NCBI GenBank assembly: GCA_019009955.1
Contig: CM032228.1
Span: 97,484,001-97,548,000, forward strand
DNA from: Riptortus pedestris
Lineage: Eukaryota > Arthropoda > Insecta > Hemiptera > Alydidae
Length of the DNA: 64,000 nt
Direction of reading: 5' to 3'
Under the pieces are notes generated by a model. The model searched no databases, was not told the DNA's origin, and worked only from the letters and a program-made list of their open reading frames with translations. A program made the translations under genes and the position numbers. This document shows positions 1 through 12,939 of the stretch, piece after piece. The stretch's first letter is position 1. Each line of letters starts with the position of its first letter.

Positions 1-480
1 TGCCTCAAGGTTTTCATTTATACTGCATAAATAGTTAGTTACATAAAGAGATTTCTTAAATAATAAATAAATAGGGCCCATAAAAACTTTGTGTGGGGGA
101 GGCATCAAAACAGCACTTTGTAGGTTAGATTTTTAAAATGTAGTTTACATTTTTTTAATGATGATGTTTGGGACACGTTTATTTCTGTGTAGTTTTTTTC
201 TCATATATCCAGAAAATATATAAAACAGCACTATTATTAAATGTTAAGCCAATTTTAAGTTTGTTAATCTATATAAATAAAACTTAACGTTTGGCTGATT
301 TTCTATTTAAATATGGCAGGAATAAATTTTGTTGTTGTTCAGACCATTCTAAGAACAATGGCATCAAAATTGAAAATTGTGTCTGTTTGTTTTGTGTTGC
401 TCAGTCACTCATAAGCGACTCAAAAGATTTCTGCTAATTCTTTTATTTGCGAGTCAACAATTTCAAGATACAACATAGGT
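1..480. other. AT-rich intergenic DNA, nothing identified
   Basis: No long ORF, splice-supported exon or recognisable repeat was seen here on either strand. Confidence 0.5.
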
Positions 481-504
481 TATAGGAGAATCCAAAATTT
501 CAAC

Positions 505-1400
505 TACTTTGATGGAGTTTAGTTTGACGTCAAAACAAATATTTGCCATCATCTTCGTTAATACTGATTTTATCGAAAAAATGAAGAACAAATTTTGTTT
601 AGAATAATGATTGCAGTCCTAAAATATTCTGTATATTTATGAATTTCGAAGTCTGGACTTTTGATTAGCAGATGCAAAAGACTTTACTTGTGTCCTATGA
701 AAATGCCTCAACAGATTTAACAATTTCTTTTATATGTATTAAGGGAATGAATATGGATAACATACGCTATTCCATAAATTAATATCACCCTTAGGAGTGG
801 GGGTTTACTTCGAGGTCAAAACATTAATTCGTCAATTTTGATTTTATCACAGAAATGTACAGAACAAATGATGCTTAAAATACATTTTATGATCTTAATG
901 AGCTATTTAGATTTATGAACTTCAAAATGTTTCCAGCTTCCCATCACTAAATAGTAGTGTTCCATGAGAGTCCCTAGATAGAATTGTGAAATTGTTCGTA
1001 TATTATCAAGGAAATGAATATTGCCATCATGGGTTATTTCATACTCTACTACCACCAAAAGGAGTGGGGGTTTAATTTGATGTCAATACTTATGTTAATT
1101 GTTATATTTGTTAACATTGGTTATATCAGAAAAAAGTAAACAACAAAAATTGTGTTTAAAATGTATTTTTCAGCACTAAAACATTCAATTTATGAATTTC
1201 CAAATTTTGGCTAAGGACTTCCACTCACAAAATAGTATTTATTAGTGTTCCGAGAGAGAGCATCAAGAAAATTGTTAAATTGAATTTATCTATTTAGGGG
1301 ATGAATTTTGTTAACAAGGGCTATATTCTCTCCTCTTAAAATTAACAGGAATGAAGCTTACTTGGAATATTTCTGCTGAAACCATTTTTATTTCATCCCA
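505..1400. repeat. Diverged tandem array, ~275-bp unit, three units plus a partial
   Basis: Units begin near 513, 791, 1064 and 1345. Each opens with a GGAGTGGGGGTTTA-like motif (degraded in the first and last), then ATTTTATC(A/G)-AAAAATG and a stretch ending TTTATGAATTTC or similar. Divergence is high, so the array is old. The start motif recurs inside the Helitron and Helitron-like families elsewhere in the window. Confidence 0.6.
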
Positions 1401-1662
1401 CAATAACGTTTAACACAATTAGTTAATTACTTTCAATTTCCAGTCACTACTTCATACATCTATGGTGTTACAGCAGAATTCCAAAGTATTTAACCATATT
1501 TTTTCCTCTGATTGTTAAGGCGATGCAATTGTTTATTGTTTTGATGGGAAACTAGATTTGCTTGATTCGATGAATAATAAATTTGTCAATAGCCATTCCC
1601 CACTTCCGATTAAAAACAGTAATATAATTAATGTGATGACAATATTATAATGAATGTAACTT

Positions 1663-1875
1663 ATTAATGCCCACTTTTTGCTACCATGGGTAATTGGGCG
1701 GGTTATGTACAGTTTATCTCCATTTTTCAGCTAGAGTGAGATGCAAGACTTTATTTTACGAGTTTGCCACTAAATATACTCCTATTGCACAGCAGAGAAT
1801 CAAACCCACAACTAATAGGCTTACCAATTGCATTAAGGTCGACACAGTAACTCACCTAACCAACCTGATGGCAAT
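1663..1875 (-). repeat. tRNA-derived SINE, copy 1 (family S1)
   Basis: Read on the minus strand it begins with a degenerate A box, has a B-box-like GGGTTTGATTCTC, then the family body TTTAGTGGCAAACTC and ends CAAAAAGTGGGCATTAATA. It matches copies at 12059, 54616 and 62641. Diverged. Confidence 0.7.
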
Positions 1876-3040
1876 AACATTAATCTAATCTTTATATTTT
1901 TATGAAAAACAGTTAATATTTCAATTCACTTACGAATAATAGTTAATCTAAATATAAATTCATCTATATCTTATTTAACACGTTATGTAATATTCATGTT
2001 GTGATGAACTTGACGGCATGATTTTGTGCATTTGTTATACAAAATTTTATATTCCCAAGGGACGCCATTTCTATTTCAACCCCTCAACGATGGGTACCAC
2101 AGCTATTATGTTATAAAATTAGATTGATTAATTATATTAAGCTGATATCCAGTTTTCCCTAAAAAAAAGTGGAAGACATGGAAATGATGAACAACTTACT
2201 CAGGGAAATTTCGTACTTAATTGCATTTATAATGAGACAAAAGTCTACTATTGATAACAATCCCATTAAGTTGTGAATATAGCTTCCAAATATTAATGTA
2301 AGAACTCTAAGTCAGGAAACACTACATATACGCAAAATTTATGGAATGTGTTATAACATAATTTTCCATCCATCCATCCATCCAAAAAAAAAAAAAAAAT
2401 AGAATTATCAATCAAATTTTAAATTTGATAACAAGTATGAGTTAAATATATTTAATTAATAATCTCAAAGCTAAGCTACTTAGCAAAAGCCCATGAACCA
2501 GACTTAATAAGGCTATAGGTAGGAGGATGAATGGAAAACATTTGGTTTTTCCAACAGTAATTGTATGTGACAAAATAAAATACTAAACTCCGTGATAAAT
2601 TTTAGACAACTCCTTCCTCGAAAAGGTATTATTCCGTACTGTATATTGTTTCCTAACTTTAATTTCTGTTAAAAGTGAGAAACTAATACTCTGATCATAT
2701 TCAGATGATTTTTAAAAGTGAAAAAGCAAAACCTCAGAAGTGATCGAGACTTCGTTTCACCCATTAATTTCTTGTGCACCTTAAAATGAAATGTGAAATT
2801 AAAACAAATAATATACAACTTTCAAAAGCTGAAAATACTTAAATTAGAAAATCAGAATGAATTATATAATCAAATAGTCAATTCATTTTGAATCACAAAC
2901 AAAAAAATATAACTTTATATGTGAGGAACACAAGGCATATGTAATTTGATAGAACCATCATATTTAATATAATTTCACTTTAGTAACCAATTAAAACTTC
3001 TGGCTGAACAACTTATAAAGGGTAAAGCCTGCAACATGAT
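1876..3040. other. AT-rich intergenic DNA
   Basis: A (CATC)n tract followed by poly(A) lies near 2365-2398. Otherwise nothing gene-like was seen. Confidence 0.5.
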
Positions 3041-3044
3041 GGAG

Positions 3045-3240
3045 ACACTATTGAGCAAAGACGGTAATTTCTTTATTCAAGTGGCTACAGACTTGTGTCA
3101 CGATGCTAAGTGGCCCCAGGGAAATAGAAGCTAAACCTCCAATCCCAGTAATCAAATGGCTAAAGAAAATCCAAAAAGCAATCCCCAGGATTGAACCCAG
3201 TAGATAGAAGGGGTTAGAGCTCAGCCCACTACACCACCAT
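3045..3240 (-). repeat. tRNA-derived SINE, second family (S2)
   Basis: On the minus strand it starts GGTGGTGTAGTGGGCTGAGC (A-box-like), with B box GGGTTCAATCCTGGGG at 3182-3197. The body does not resemble family S1. The apparent 80-aa ORF across it is incidental. Confidence 0.65.
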
Positions 3241-3365
3241 TGCTCCTTATAATCAATGAATATATATAAATAAAATTTGTATGTTCTCATAGACTCCCAT
3301 GGTCCATATCTTCTGCCATTGACTGTGTCATGGTTCTCAATACTAACTATTTGTTAGTCATACTT

Positions 3366-3900
3366 ATTCAGGGAAATTGCAGGTTTCCCTTATGGAAAAT
3401 TAATTATTGAGGTTGTACTTATGTTGTGATTTTTGAAAAGTGTCTAGCAATTCTACCCAGGAGGTGACGAAAATCAGGTGCATTCAAAACTATAAATATA
3501 TTTGTCTGTTAGCAAACTGAATATTTAAACGTATTTTTGTAAAAAAAAATATCGGATTTGTTAATGGCTGAAAGCAGACCAGATTAGAGGAGGAAAGTAA
3601 AAAAAGGATATCTTCATTATTATGTAAGATTAATTTTCAATAAGCATTGTTCAATAAATGCAATCCATATCACCAATATTAATTGAGTTATTTGAATTTT
3701 AAGTCAGTAAACCCCCACTTCTACGTAGAAGTATTATTACATTGTTAATGTGACATAAGTTGTCACATTAACAATATTATAATGTCTTTACGTGTCTTAT
3801 TCTAAGATTAAATACAGAATATTGTTATATTGTCCCTTTTCTATGTGAGATAAATGCAAATATCGTCCATATGACATCATCATTTAAGATTTTACATACT
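3366..3900 (-). mobile_element. Degenerate Helitron-like (TA)n-family copy
   Basis: Order matches the family read from its 3' end: broken terminal hairpin, TATTGAGGTTGTAC, CTACCCAGGAGGTGACGAAAA, TTTGTCTGTTAGC, TTAATGGCTGAAAGCAGACC, then GTAAACCCCCACTTCTAC. The microsatellite is nearly absent here. An internal perfect hairpin lies at about 3740-3776. Confidence 0.7.
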
Positions 3901-4133
3901 GGATAACAATTTTTATTTGATCAATACTATACTTGATATTTAACCATTTCTTGCAAAACTAAATATCTTATTTGGCAATGGATGATATCTAACCAAAAAG
4001 AGGGAGAGGGGGTAAATTATAGAAAACCAAAAACTAGAAATATCTGTGTTATTATGAGTTGACCTGTATGATTGTAATCAATCTTGTAATAATTTGATTT
4101 TCTAGAACTATTGCATTAGACATGCTTCTTTTT

Positions 4134-4933
<800 letters not shown>

Positions 4934-4935
4934 TT

Positions 4936-5172
4936 ATCTTGAATATGATCTGAGGTATTTTTTATTTAGTTTTCAGCATTCAGTATACTCCCACTTCAGC
5001 TTATCCAATTTTCCCTTTGGGTAACTGTGTCACTAAACGTCTTATGTCCACCTTGAATCCCATTTATCGTTTACACAGGCTTCTTTCTACAGAAAATAGA
5101 TGGTGAGATGAGATCTCCAATGTGTCTTTCCAGCATGTGTAAATTCTGCTTAGTTTAAGCACTGCTTGATGG
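4936..5172 (-). mobile_element. 5' remnant of an older Helitron-like copy
   Basis: Resumes the family interior (TTTAGTTTTCAGCATTCAG, then ACTCCCACTTC) and ends with a decayed AATTCTGCTTAGTTTAAGCA. It is the outer part of a nest interrupted by the 4134-4933 copy. Confidence 0.55.
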
Positions 5173-5425
5173 GTAGCTTAGCCCCATCAAATAGATTTAT
5201 ACTTGTCTAATCCTGTTTCAGGAACAGAGTTTCCATACCCATGAGTCTGATTCAGACCCACGGATCACTACTCCTTAGTGTTCCTTTACTTCTCCAGGAT
5301 TCATTATCGATCATTTTGGGATAACAGGTACCTATAGTTTATGGCTATCTTGTCTATTAAATTGATTTGAACATTTAGCAATTTATCAACTGAGAAGTAA
5401 TTTATCAAACTTTTGATTAAAGTAA

Positions 5426-6528
5426 TCTATATATATATAAAATTGTAACCTCTGTCTGTACATTGATTTTTTCGCGAAATTTCACGATAACTTTTCGTTT
5501 CACATGTTATAGACACCATATCTGCATTTTGTTTCTTTCGTGTATGTTTGTTTGTTTGTTTGTTTGTTTGTTTGTTTGTTACCTTTTCACGCATAAACGG
5601 CTTAACCGAATTTTATGAAACTTGGTATGTATATTACTACTAACCCAACTTAGACTTTAGGCTATATTAATATCCTCTGAGACGAACAGGAGTGGGGGTT
5701 ATAAGGGAAGCCTGAAATTAAAAATATCGATATTTCGTTTTCTATTGGTTTTTCGGCAAATATGCACATAACAAAAGTTGTTTATTTTGTTATTTAGAGT
5801 AACTTTTGTTATATACACTTTTGTCGTATACCGAAGTTTAAATGCGTTATAACCTAAAAATTATAGCGGGAGTCAACAATATTATTTGCCAAAAAAGACG
5901 CAACCGAACTAAATAAAACTCGGTATGTGTATTAGCAGTGAGGCCTTCATTATAATAAGCCATACCAACATTTCTATGTACGGGCAGGAGTGGGGGTTAT
6001 AAGGGAAGCCTGAAATTAAAATTAGCGATATTTCGTTTCCTATTGGTTTTTCCGCAAATATAAACTAACAAAAGTTGTTTATTTTGTTATTTGGAGTAAC
6101 TTTTGTTATATACACTTTTGTCGTACACCTAAGTATAAATGAGTTATACGTTAAAACTTTAGCGGGCACTAACGGCTGAACCGAACTTAACAAAACTCGG
6201 TATGTCAATTAGCATTAATTCTTCCATGATTATAAGCTATATTAAAATTTTTAGGTTCGAACGGGAGGGGAGTTATAAGGGAGGCCTGAAATAAAAATTC
6301 ACCATATTTACATGTATAAGAAACGGGAAATATAAAAATATCGAAGACTGTCAAGAATTATCGAACAAATAATTCTATTATTAGCAAATCACCGGCAACG
6401 ACGGGTATCAATCCTAATCACTGGGACGGGTAAATGTCAAAATATTGCGCAATGTAAAGCCTGCTAAAAAATACCATCACCATTCAGCCTCAAATGAATT
6501 CCCGGGCGAAGCCGGGTATCTGAGCTAG
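5426..6528 (+). mobile_element. Non-autonomous Helitron, complete (1103 bp)
   Basis: Starts TCTATATATATA preceded by A. Ends with hairpin CCCGGGCGAAGCCGGG (6500-6515) plus TATCTGAG-CTAG followed by T: the TC...CTRR and A|T insertion signature of Helitrons. No Rep/Hel ORF, so it must move in trans. The interior holds a (GTTT)n tract (5545-5580) and three tandem modules of about 290 bp, each with AGTGGGGGTTATAAGGGA. Confidence 0.9.
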
Positions 6529-6546
6529 TAAATTATAAAGAACAAA

Positions 6547-7013
6547 GTCCGTCACGCAGGGGCTGCGTTAACTAAGCAGATTTTCCACGTGCGTCACGTT
6601 TTTGCATTTATCCCAAAAATTAAAAGTTCTATGGGAACAATATTTGGTATTTAAGCTTCAAATAAAGTGCTTCATAACATAATAGAATATTGTTAATATG
6701 AGATGAGTAGAAGTGGGGGTTAACTGAAGACCGAAAACTAAAAAATGCAAATATCTCAGTTAATAATCAATATAGTGAAAAAATGTACATAACAACATTT
6801 ATAGAACATTAAATTTGCAATAAGAATGGTTCTACGCAATTATTCAATTCGACGCATAACAGATATTAAGAATTTTCTAAATTCTCTCTCTCTCTAAACC
6901 ACCCTCCCCTGGTCCGATTTCAGCCATTAACGAACTTGATCTTTCTTTTTGTATATAACGATTACATATCAAGTTTCGTAACGATCAAACAAAAATTGCG
7001 ACCGCTAGAGCGG

Positions 7014-7077
<64 letters not shown>

Positions 7078-7199
7078 TTGAACAAACCTCATTTTCGTTA
7101 TCTCCTGGGTAGGATCGATGGACATTTGAAGAAAAATGTCAAAAATCGCGTCATGAGTACGACCTCAATAGCTGATTTCCCTTGAGGGAAATCTACTAA
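6547..7199 (+). mobile_element. Helitron-like (TA)n-family copy, complete
   Basis: 5' terminus GTCCGTCACGCAGGGGCTGC, subterminal AGCAGATTTTCC, palindrome GACCGCTAGAGCGGT next to (TA)n at 7015-7073, 3' hairpin near 7172-7191 and CTAA at 7196-7199. It lies about 18 bp beyond the 3' end of the 5426-6528 Helitron and abuts a Penelope scrap. Confidence 0.88.
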
Positions 7200-7202
7200 A
7201 AG

Positions 7203-7460
7203 AAAAGGTTATCAGAGAAACCATTGAAATTGCTGAATGTCTTAATAATTTAGTGGAATAAATGGCTATAAACTCAGCGAACTGTGGATACTTGACATCC
7301 AAAAAAGATTTATAATTAATCCCGAGGAAGCAGATGGAACATTAAAATGTAGTGATCTGAATGATGGACTCATGGATATGGTAACTCCATCCAGAACTGC
7401 CAGACTAGGCAAGTGCTAATATATTAGACACTGCAACACACACTCATTCTCTGTTGAGAA
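7203..7460 (+). pseudogene. Penelope-like element 3' scrap
   Basis: Translation gives VIRETIEIAECLNN then, after a frameshift, NGYKLSELWI. This matches the end of the GIY-YIG region of the Penelope copy at 51640-53470 (LVREAIEIAKCPNN, DGY-LSKLL). Short and broken. Confidence 0.5.
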
Positions 7461-7469
7461 ACAACAAGA

Positions 7470-8740
7470 AGAAACACACTAGCAGCATGACCAGCAAAAT
7501 ATTGTTGTAAAGTACAATGAGATAGTCAATAAAAGAAGACTAAGATAATCATAATTTTTATGATCTATGTCATATTGTTTTTTTAGGCATGGGGGGATAG
7601 AAGTCCAACCTCACCTGATAAATCACACAGCTAAATAAAATTTAGTGTCTCTTCAATCCCTGAGTTTGAAATGGCAGTACAGGAATTTAGAGCTTTAACC
7701 AATTCTATCTAGTTTAAAAAAGAAAATAACGAAGCCAGGTAAACAAAATTCTTACCCAACGCATAGGAAAACATCACACCTATTATTAATTCTGAAGCAG
7801 TTACTTAAGTTTGAAATATTAGTCTCCAAAGATTAAAATGTTTTAGCAAAATAAATCAAGGTTTCATTTTTATTTCTAAGCTATAACTAAATAAGAATGA
7901 CTACATATTTTTAATTTACAAAACATATGATCGTATAAAGTGTTTCCTTTGTCAAAAAAATAAAAATAAATAAAATACTGTTGAAGACTGAAACTCATAT
8001 TCATTTTTTCTTCCTCGGAGTTGAAAATTATAAGTAATTCATTATAAACTAACAGTATTTCTTCAATTTGTACAAAGAAAACATGTATTCACATAAAGGA
8101 AATTGTTTACAAAAAGGAATGTGATAAGCAAAAATATTTTGATCGATTACTTACAACTCCTATAACATAACAGTAATAATTGATTAAAATAATTCATTTT
8201 CACTAAAATAAATTAAATTACATGGCCACAAACAACAAATAAAATTTTACCAATTATAGATCACATAATGAGCATGTAAATAGAAATTAAATATTAAATA
8301 ATCATAAAAGTATTAAGAGTATATGCATTTAAATATAAATACAAAATTTATATGGAAATAAACGTATTCTTGATAAGTACAAAACATCCTCGAGCTCATC
8401 CTTAACAATAATTTAATTTAGGCACAAAATTTCAAGTTTAATTTATGTTCTCTAATGTAATGATATAAAATTTTATACTGATAAGTAGTATTATCATAAT
8501 GAAATAATGTATGCCTCACTATTACGGATTAATTTTTCAATTCCAAGGAATGGATTACTATAATAACTCTATTTGTTAATTGAGGATATACAGTAATTGA
8601 TTTAGGAATTCAAAAATGTTGGATAAAATACATTAATTTGTGATTTAAGATACCGGTAAGATGAAACTGACCATCCCTGTGTCAACTAGTTAAATTAATA
8701 AACGAAGAAAAAAATACTGTCTTTATTGAAACTATGCTCA
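7470..8740. other. AT-rich intergenic DNA
   Basis: No ORF, RNA gene or repeat family was recognised here. Confidence 0.5.
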
Positions 8741-8744
8741 ATAC

Positions 8745-8834
8745 AAGAATGGACGTTTGAAGATATTTGTCGAAAATCGCGTCATGAGTACGACCTCAAT
8801 AGCTGATTTCCCTTAAGGGAAATTTGCTAAAACA
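8745..8834 (+). mobile_element. Helitron-like family 3'-end fragment
   Basis: Carries only the terminal ~90 bp: GAAAATCGCGTCATGAGTAC, CTCAATAGCTGATTTCCC and the hairpin with TTGCTAA. Confidence 0.75.
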
Positions 8835-8839
8835 GTGTG

Positions 8840-11009
8840 TTTTAAAATAAAATATAAAATAACAAACTAGATAATAAGAATTACTTTTTCTACCAGTTTT
8901 ATCTCTTCTCTTTAATTACTACGTATTATGAATTGCATTACTTTATTTCATTTTTACGGTAATATTCTTAATATAAAATAAAATGATTCGACATTATTGT
9001 GTGAATAATATTTCTTACAATACTTTATGATAATAAAATACACTATAGAGGAGCAATGACAGAAAATAAATAAACATAAGGCTAAATGGTCAACTGTCAT
9101 AATAGCATCATCTATTATATGAAAATGAATAAATATTTTCCAGAATTTAGAGACACAATGATGGTGGTTGGAGAAGTTTGAAGGAATAATGTGTAAGAAA
9201 TACTGAGAGCTTCAGGAACCGGCAAATCACAATATTTATTTATTTTATGATCAAAAATTTCAAACGTGTCAAACAATTTTTATATATAATTAGTACTGAA
9301 CAATAGTAATGTTTTAAAACCACACTCAGATTGATAAAATGGCAGATGGTTAATAAAATAAAATGAAACAGACTTCAGAAAATAAGTTTGTTTCATCATT
9401 TACTTCAGGCGTACATTTGTTAAGCCATCTTTGTCGCTTTTTCAGGAGCTCATAAAACAAATTCAGGTAGAAAAGGGTCTGGTGTATTCAGCAGTAAATT
9501 TGAAAAATAACGGTACCTAGCTCAAAGAGTACAAGCTTATAAAATTTCTTGCCCATGCTAACTATTAGTTAGCTGTAAAATGCAAAGGGCAAAAACAACT
9601 TGTTAATGAACAAGGGAAAAGTAGAACAACAAGTCCCAAGTCAAGTTGTGTTGAATGATAGTCTATACAAGTTCATGGCCTGTGAAGTGCTACCAAGATC
9701 TCATATTTATACACACTCATGACCTGTGGAGCACTATCAAGCCCACTTATTTATACATATTCATGGCCTTTGGAGCATTACGAAGCTCAGACATTTATAC
9801 TGTTGTGCTGAAATTAGGATGAAACATATTGACTGTAAGCAAGCAGAAAAGTGTCAAAAGCTGAGTTCTTGCTTTGTTTCTTGTTTTTCTGTAATTTAAT
9901 CAATCCGAAAAAAAAAAACAAAAAAGAAACACTATGTCTCAACTTTGCTTTGAAGTATTATCCAACATATAATGCATTCCGATTCACCTAGGTAACATAA
10001 AGTGGAAGTTCATTTGAATTTTATTTTAAAAAGTAAGTTGCAAGGATGAATATACATCATGTTTGATGAAAATCTGAAAAGGGAGGGTTAAGAAAATAGA
10101 TCAGCCCTAGTTCATGCTGACCAAACAATACATGTGAATAACTCACTGTAGGGTACATTGGTACAAGAAAAATGACTGATTATATTGTTTTTATTAAAAT
10201 ATTAGACTTGTAAGAGCCAGTACTATTTAAATATCAAAAACTCAAAGTATTTGTAGAAAAATATGTCCTAGCAATTTACAGAAAGGAGAAAGCTATTTTA
10301 CCATAAGCGATCAGTGAAAAATTGCTAATTTTTTAATTACTTTTTCCTAACTTTTATAAAATTGACATAAAGTTTAGGTGAAGTTTTGTGCCATAACTAC
10401 ATTAGTTTTGGAAAATCATATAGAATAGATTTGCTCTAGGATATTTTGCTTAAGAATCAATATTGTATAAAATCATTTGTCATACACAGAGTAAAGATAA
10501 AATAAAAGGTTATATATGCAATACCGATTGGTACATATATAAGGAAGAATAATTTATAATAATTTAAAATAGTATACAATAATAAAAAAGTTACTTTGTC
10601 ACCAAATAAATTAAACATATGATACTAAGTACCAATACACCACTTTCTGTCAGAAAAAGTTGGAACTTCATTAGTCCTTTGACTCTTGAACATAGAATTT
10701 TTCTATATTATCAGTCCTCAAGAGAATATAAAAATATCTATTAATCGAATATGACAATAATAAGACGATAACAATATGCTTATAATCAAACAGATTAAGT
10801 ACATTACTGAATATTGGCTAACTTAATTAACAAAATAAAATTATATTGTTCATTATATACTTGTCTAATATCATACATAGATTTCTTCCAAAGCATTATG
10901 AGCAATGCCTAATCAGCAATAAATAAAGTAGAACATAAGAATGATGTTATTCAAATATTCTGATAAAAATATTTACAGGTAAAATAATAAATCCTATATT
11001 GATAAATTA
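8840..11009. other. AT-rich DNA downstream of SNX27, including its probable 3' UTR
   Basis: The SNX27 3' UTR must begin at 11009 on the minus strand; I could not choose a poly(A) signal. Apart from a short tandem repeat at 9663-9800, no feature was seen. Confidence 0.4.
9663..9800. repeat. Short tandem repeat, ~46-bp unit x3
   Basis: Three diverged units of the form TTCATGGCCTGTGAAGTGCTA followed by TATTTATAC, with visible spacing of 44-48 bp. Confidence 0.7.
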
Positions 11010-11078
11010 TCATTCACCTGCTTCAGACCACTCTCTTTCTTCTTGTATCCTTTCAAAGCAATCAAACATAAAAGTGAA
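11010..11078 (-). CDS. SNX27: SNX27 exon 10: C-terminal tail and stop
   Basis: Acceptor TTTATTTCAG, then 22 codons ([19 protein letters not shown]) and TGA at 11012-11010. The CFER motif aligns with the human C-terminal helix; the remaining tail is short and acidic. Confidence 0.92.
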   Translation of the reverse strand, partial: FTFMFDCFERIQEEREWSEAGE

Positions 11079-12895
11079 CTGAAATAAAAATTTTGAAAAA
11101 GTTTACCATTATAGATTACAAATAAAGGTACCAAGTTCATTAATAAATTTATTGCAATAAGAAAAGTTTACTTACATAAGGTGACAAGATTTTTACCCAT
11201 CTTGTATTTTTTTCGCCCTTCTGATATTGAAAATTAAATGACATGGCTTCTTCATCAACTTCCCACTGCTTCAATGTAGCCCATGGAAATTCAATAACTT
11301 GGGACTAAAACAAATTTGCCATAATAAAATTAGATAAAAGCTGTTATATAAGTACAACTTAAATAAAAATTTAAGCAAAGGGACACATAGACGGTGTACT
11401 TCTTTAAAAAACGTCTAACTCTTTAAATTATTCAGAATTTCAACTCTGGAAAAAGTAGTATTTTTAAAATTAAAAAATCTTTTAAATTAATTAATATTTT
11501 TTTTTATTATTAAATTTGGAGCCCAACTTGCAGAGATATTTTAATGAACAGAAAATGCTGAATTATGATGGAACAATTAGTTGAAAAATTTGTCATGGTA
11601 CTTTAAAATATAAAAATAATTTGTTAGATACAGAACTTTGTACAATAATGGAGGACATAAGCAAAATAGCATTGGCAAATTGAAGGCGGACTGACTCAAT
11701 TTTCATTGAACCATTAACTAATAGCACATTTCCTGAACTAGATGAATCCAAAAGGAATCACAATTTATCATTCCAAATTAAAGTCAAAACTATATTGATG
11801 CAAAATTGTTAAAGGTCTTACAAGATATTATCCAAGGATTAAAACAGAACTAAGTAATAAATAAGCCCATTTTTTTTGGTAGTATATATGAATACCAAAA
11901 TTGTTCTGTAATAAGTGAAAATGGTCTTGAACCAAAGGCTATTGACAACCAAGCAACACAATTGCACAGATATATTCTCCTAAGCCATTATTTGATAAAT
12001 ATAAAGCCCGAATAGATAATAGTGATAACAAACACCTAACTCAACATGTTGAACAACATGGGCCTCAGGTTAGCCATGTGAGTTAAAGTATTGGCCTTAA
12101 TATCACTTGGTAAACCAAGAGTTCAATTCCTGCCTGAGCAAATAGGCATTTATTTAGTGGCAAACTCATTAAATAAAATCCTTAGTTCCACCCTGGCTAG
12201 AAAAGGGTAGTAACCTGTAAATAACCAATTGCAATTAGCCACAGTAGCAAAAAGTGGACGTTAATAAATAATAACAATAACAAGATAAATGCTTCTTTCA
12301 TGTTGATGCAGTAAATACAGATATTGATGAAAATATGATAAAGGTTGAGCAATTTATTATAAATGAAATCAATATATTTAATATTATAGGGTATAACAAT
12401 CTGTCAGAAAAACCTAACCTCTCTCTAACTCTATAGTGATTGAAAAATCCGCCATGCAGGGGCTACGTTACAAAGCAGATTTCACAGGCGTGCCATGTAT
12501 TTGCATTTATCTCAAAAAGTAAATGTTCAATGAGAACAATATTTGGTATTTAGGCTTTAAATAAAGTGCTTCATAATATAACAGCTTATTGTTAATATGA
12601 CATGAGTAGGAGTGGGAGTTTAGTGAAGGCCAAAAACTGTTAATAATCAACACAGTGAAAAAACGTACATAACAAAATTTATAGAACATTACATTTGCAA
12701 AAGGTTGGTTCTTTCGATCTGATGCATAATAACAGAGATATTAAGATTTTTCAAAATTCCCCCCTTTGACTGATGAGATTTCAGTCATTAACGAACTTGA
12801 TCTTTAGTTTTATTAAAACGTTTAAATATCGAGTTTGGTAACGATCAAATAAAAATTGTGACCGCTACAGTGTTAACAGACACACACACACACAC

Positions 12896-12939
<44 letters not shown>

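Noticed and set aside
505..1400. CRISPR-like regular spacing of ~275 bp
   Set aside because: Units are diverged throughout with no constant repeat/variable spacer pattern, and the window is eukaryotic.
12110..12150. Possible tRNA gene (A and B boxes)
   Set aside because: No cloverleaf can be drawn by eye and the same unit recurs as an S1 SINE with a tail.
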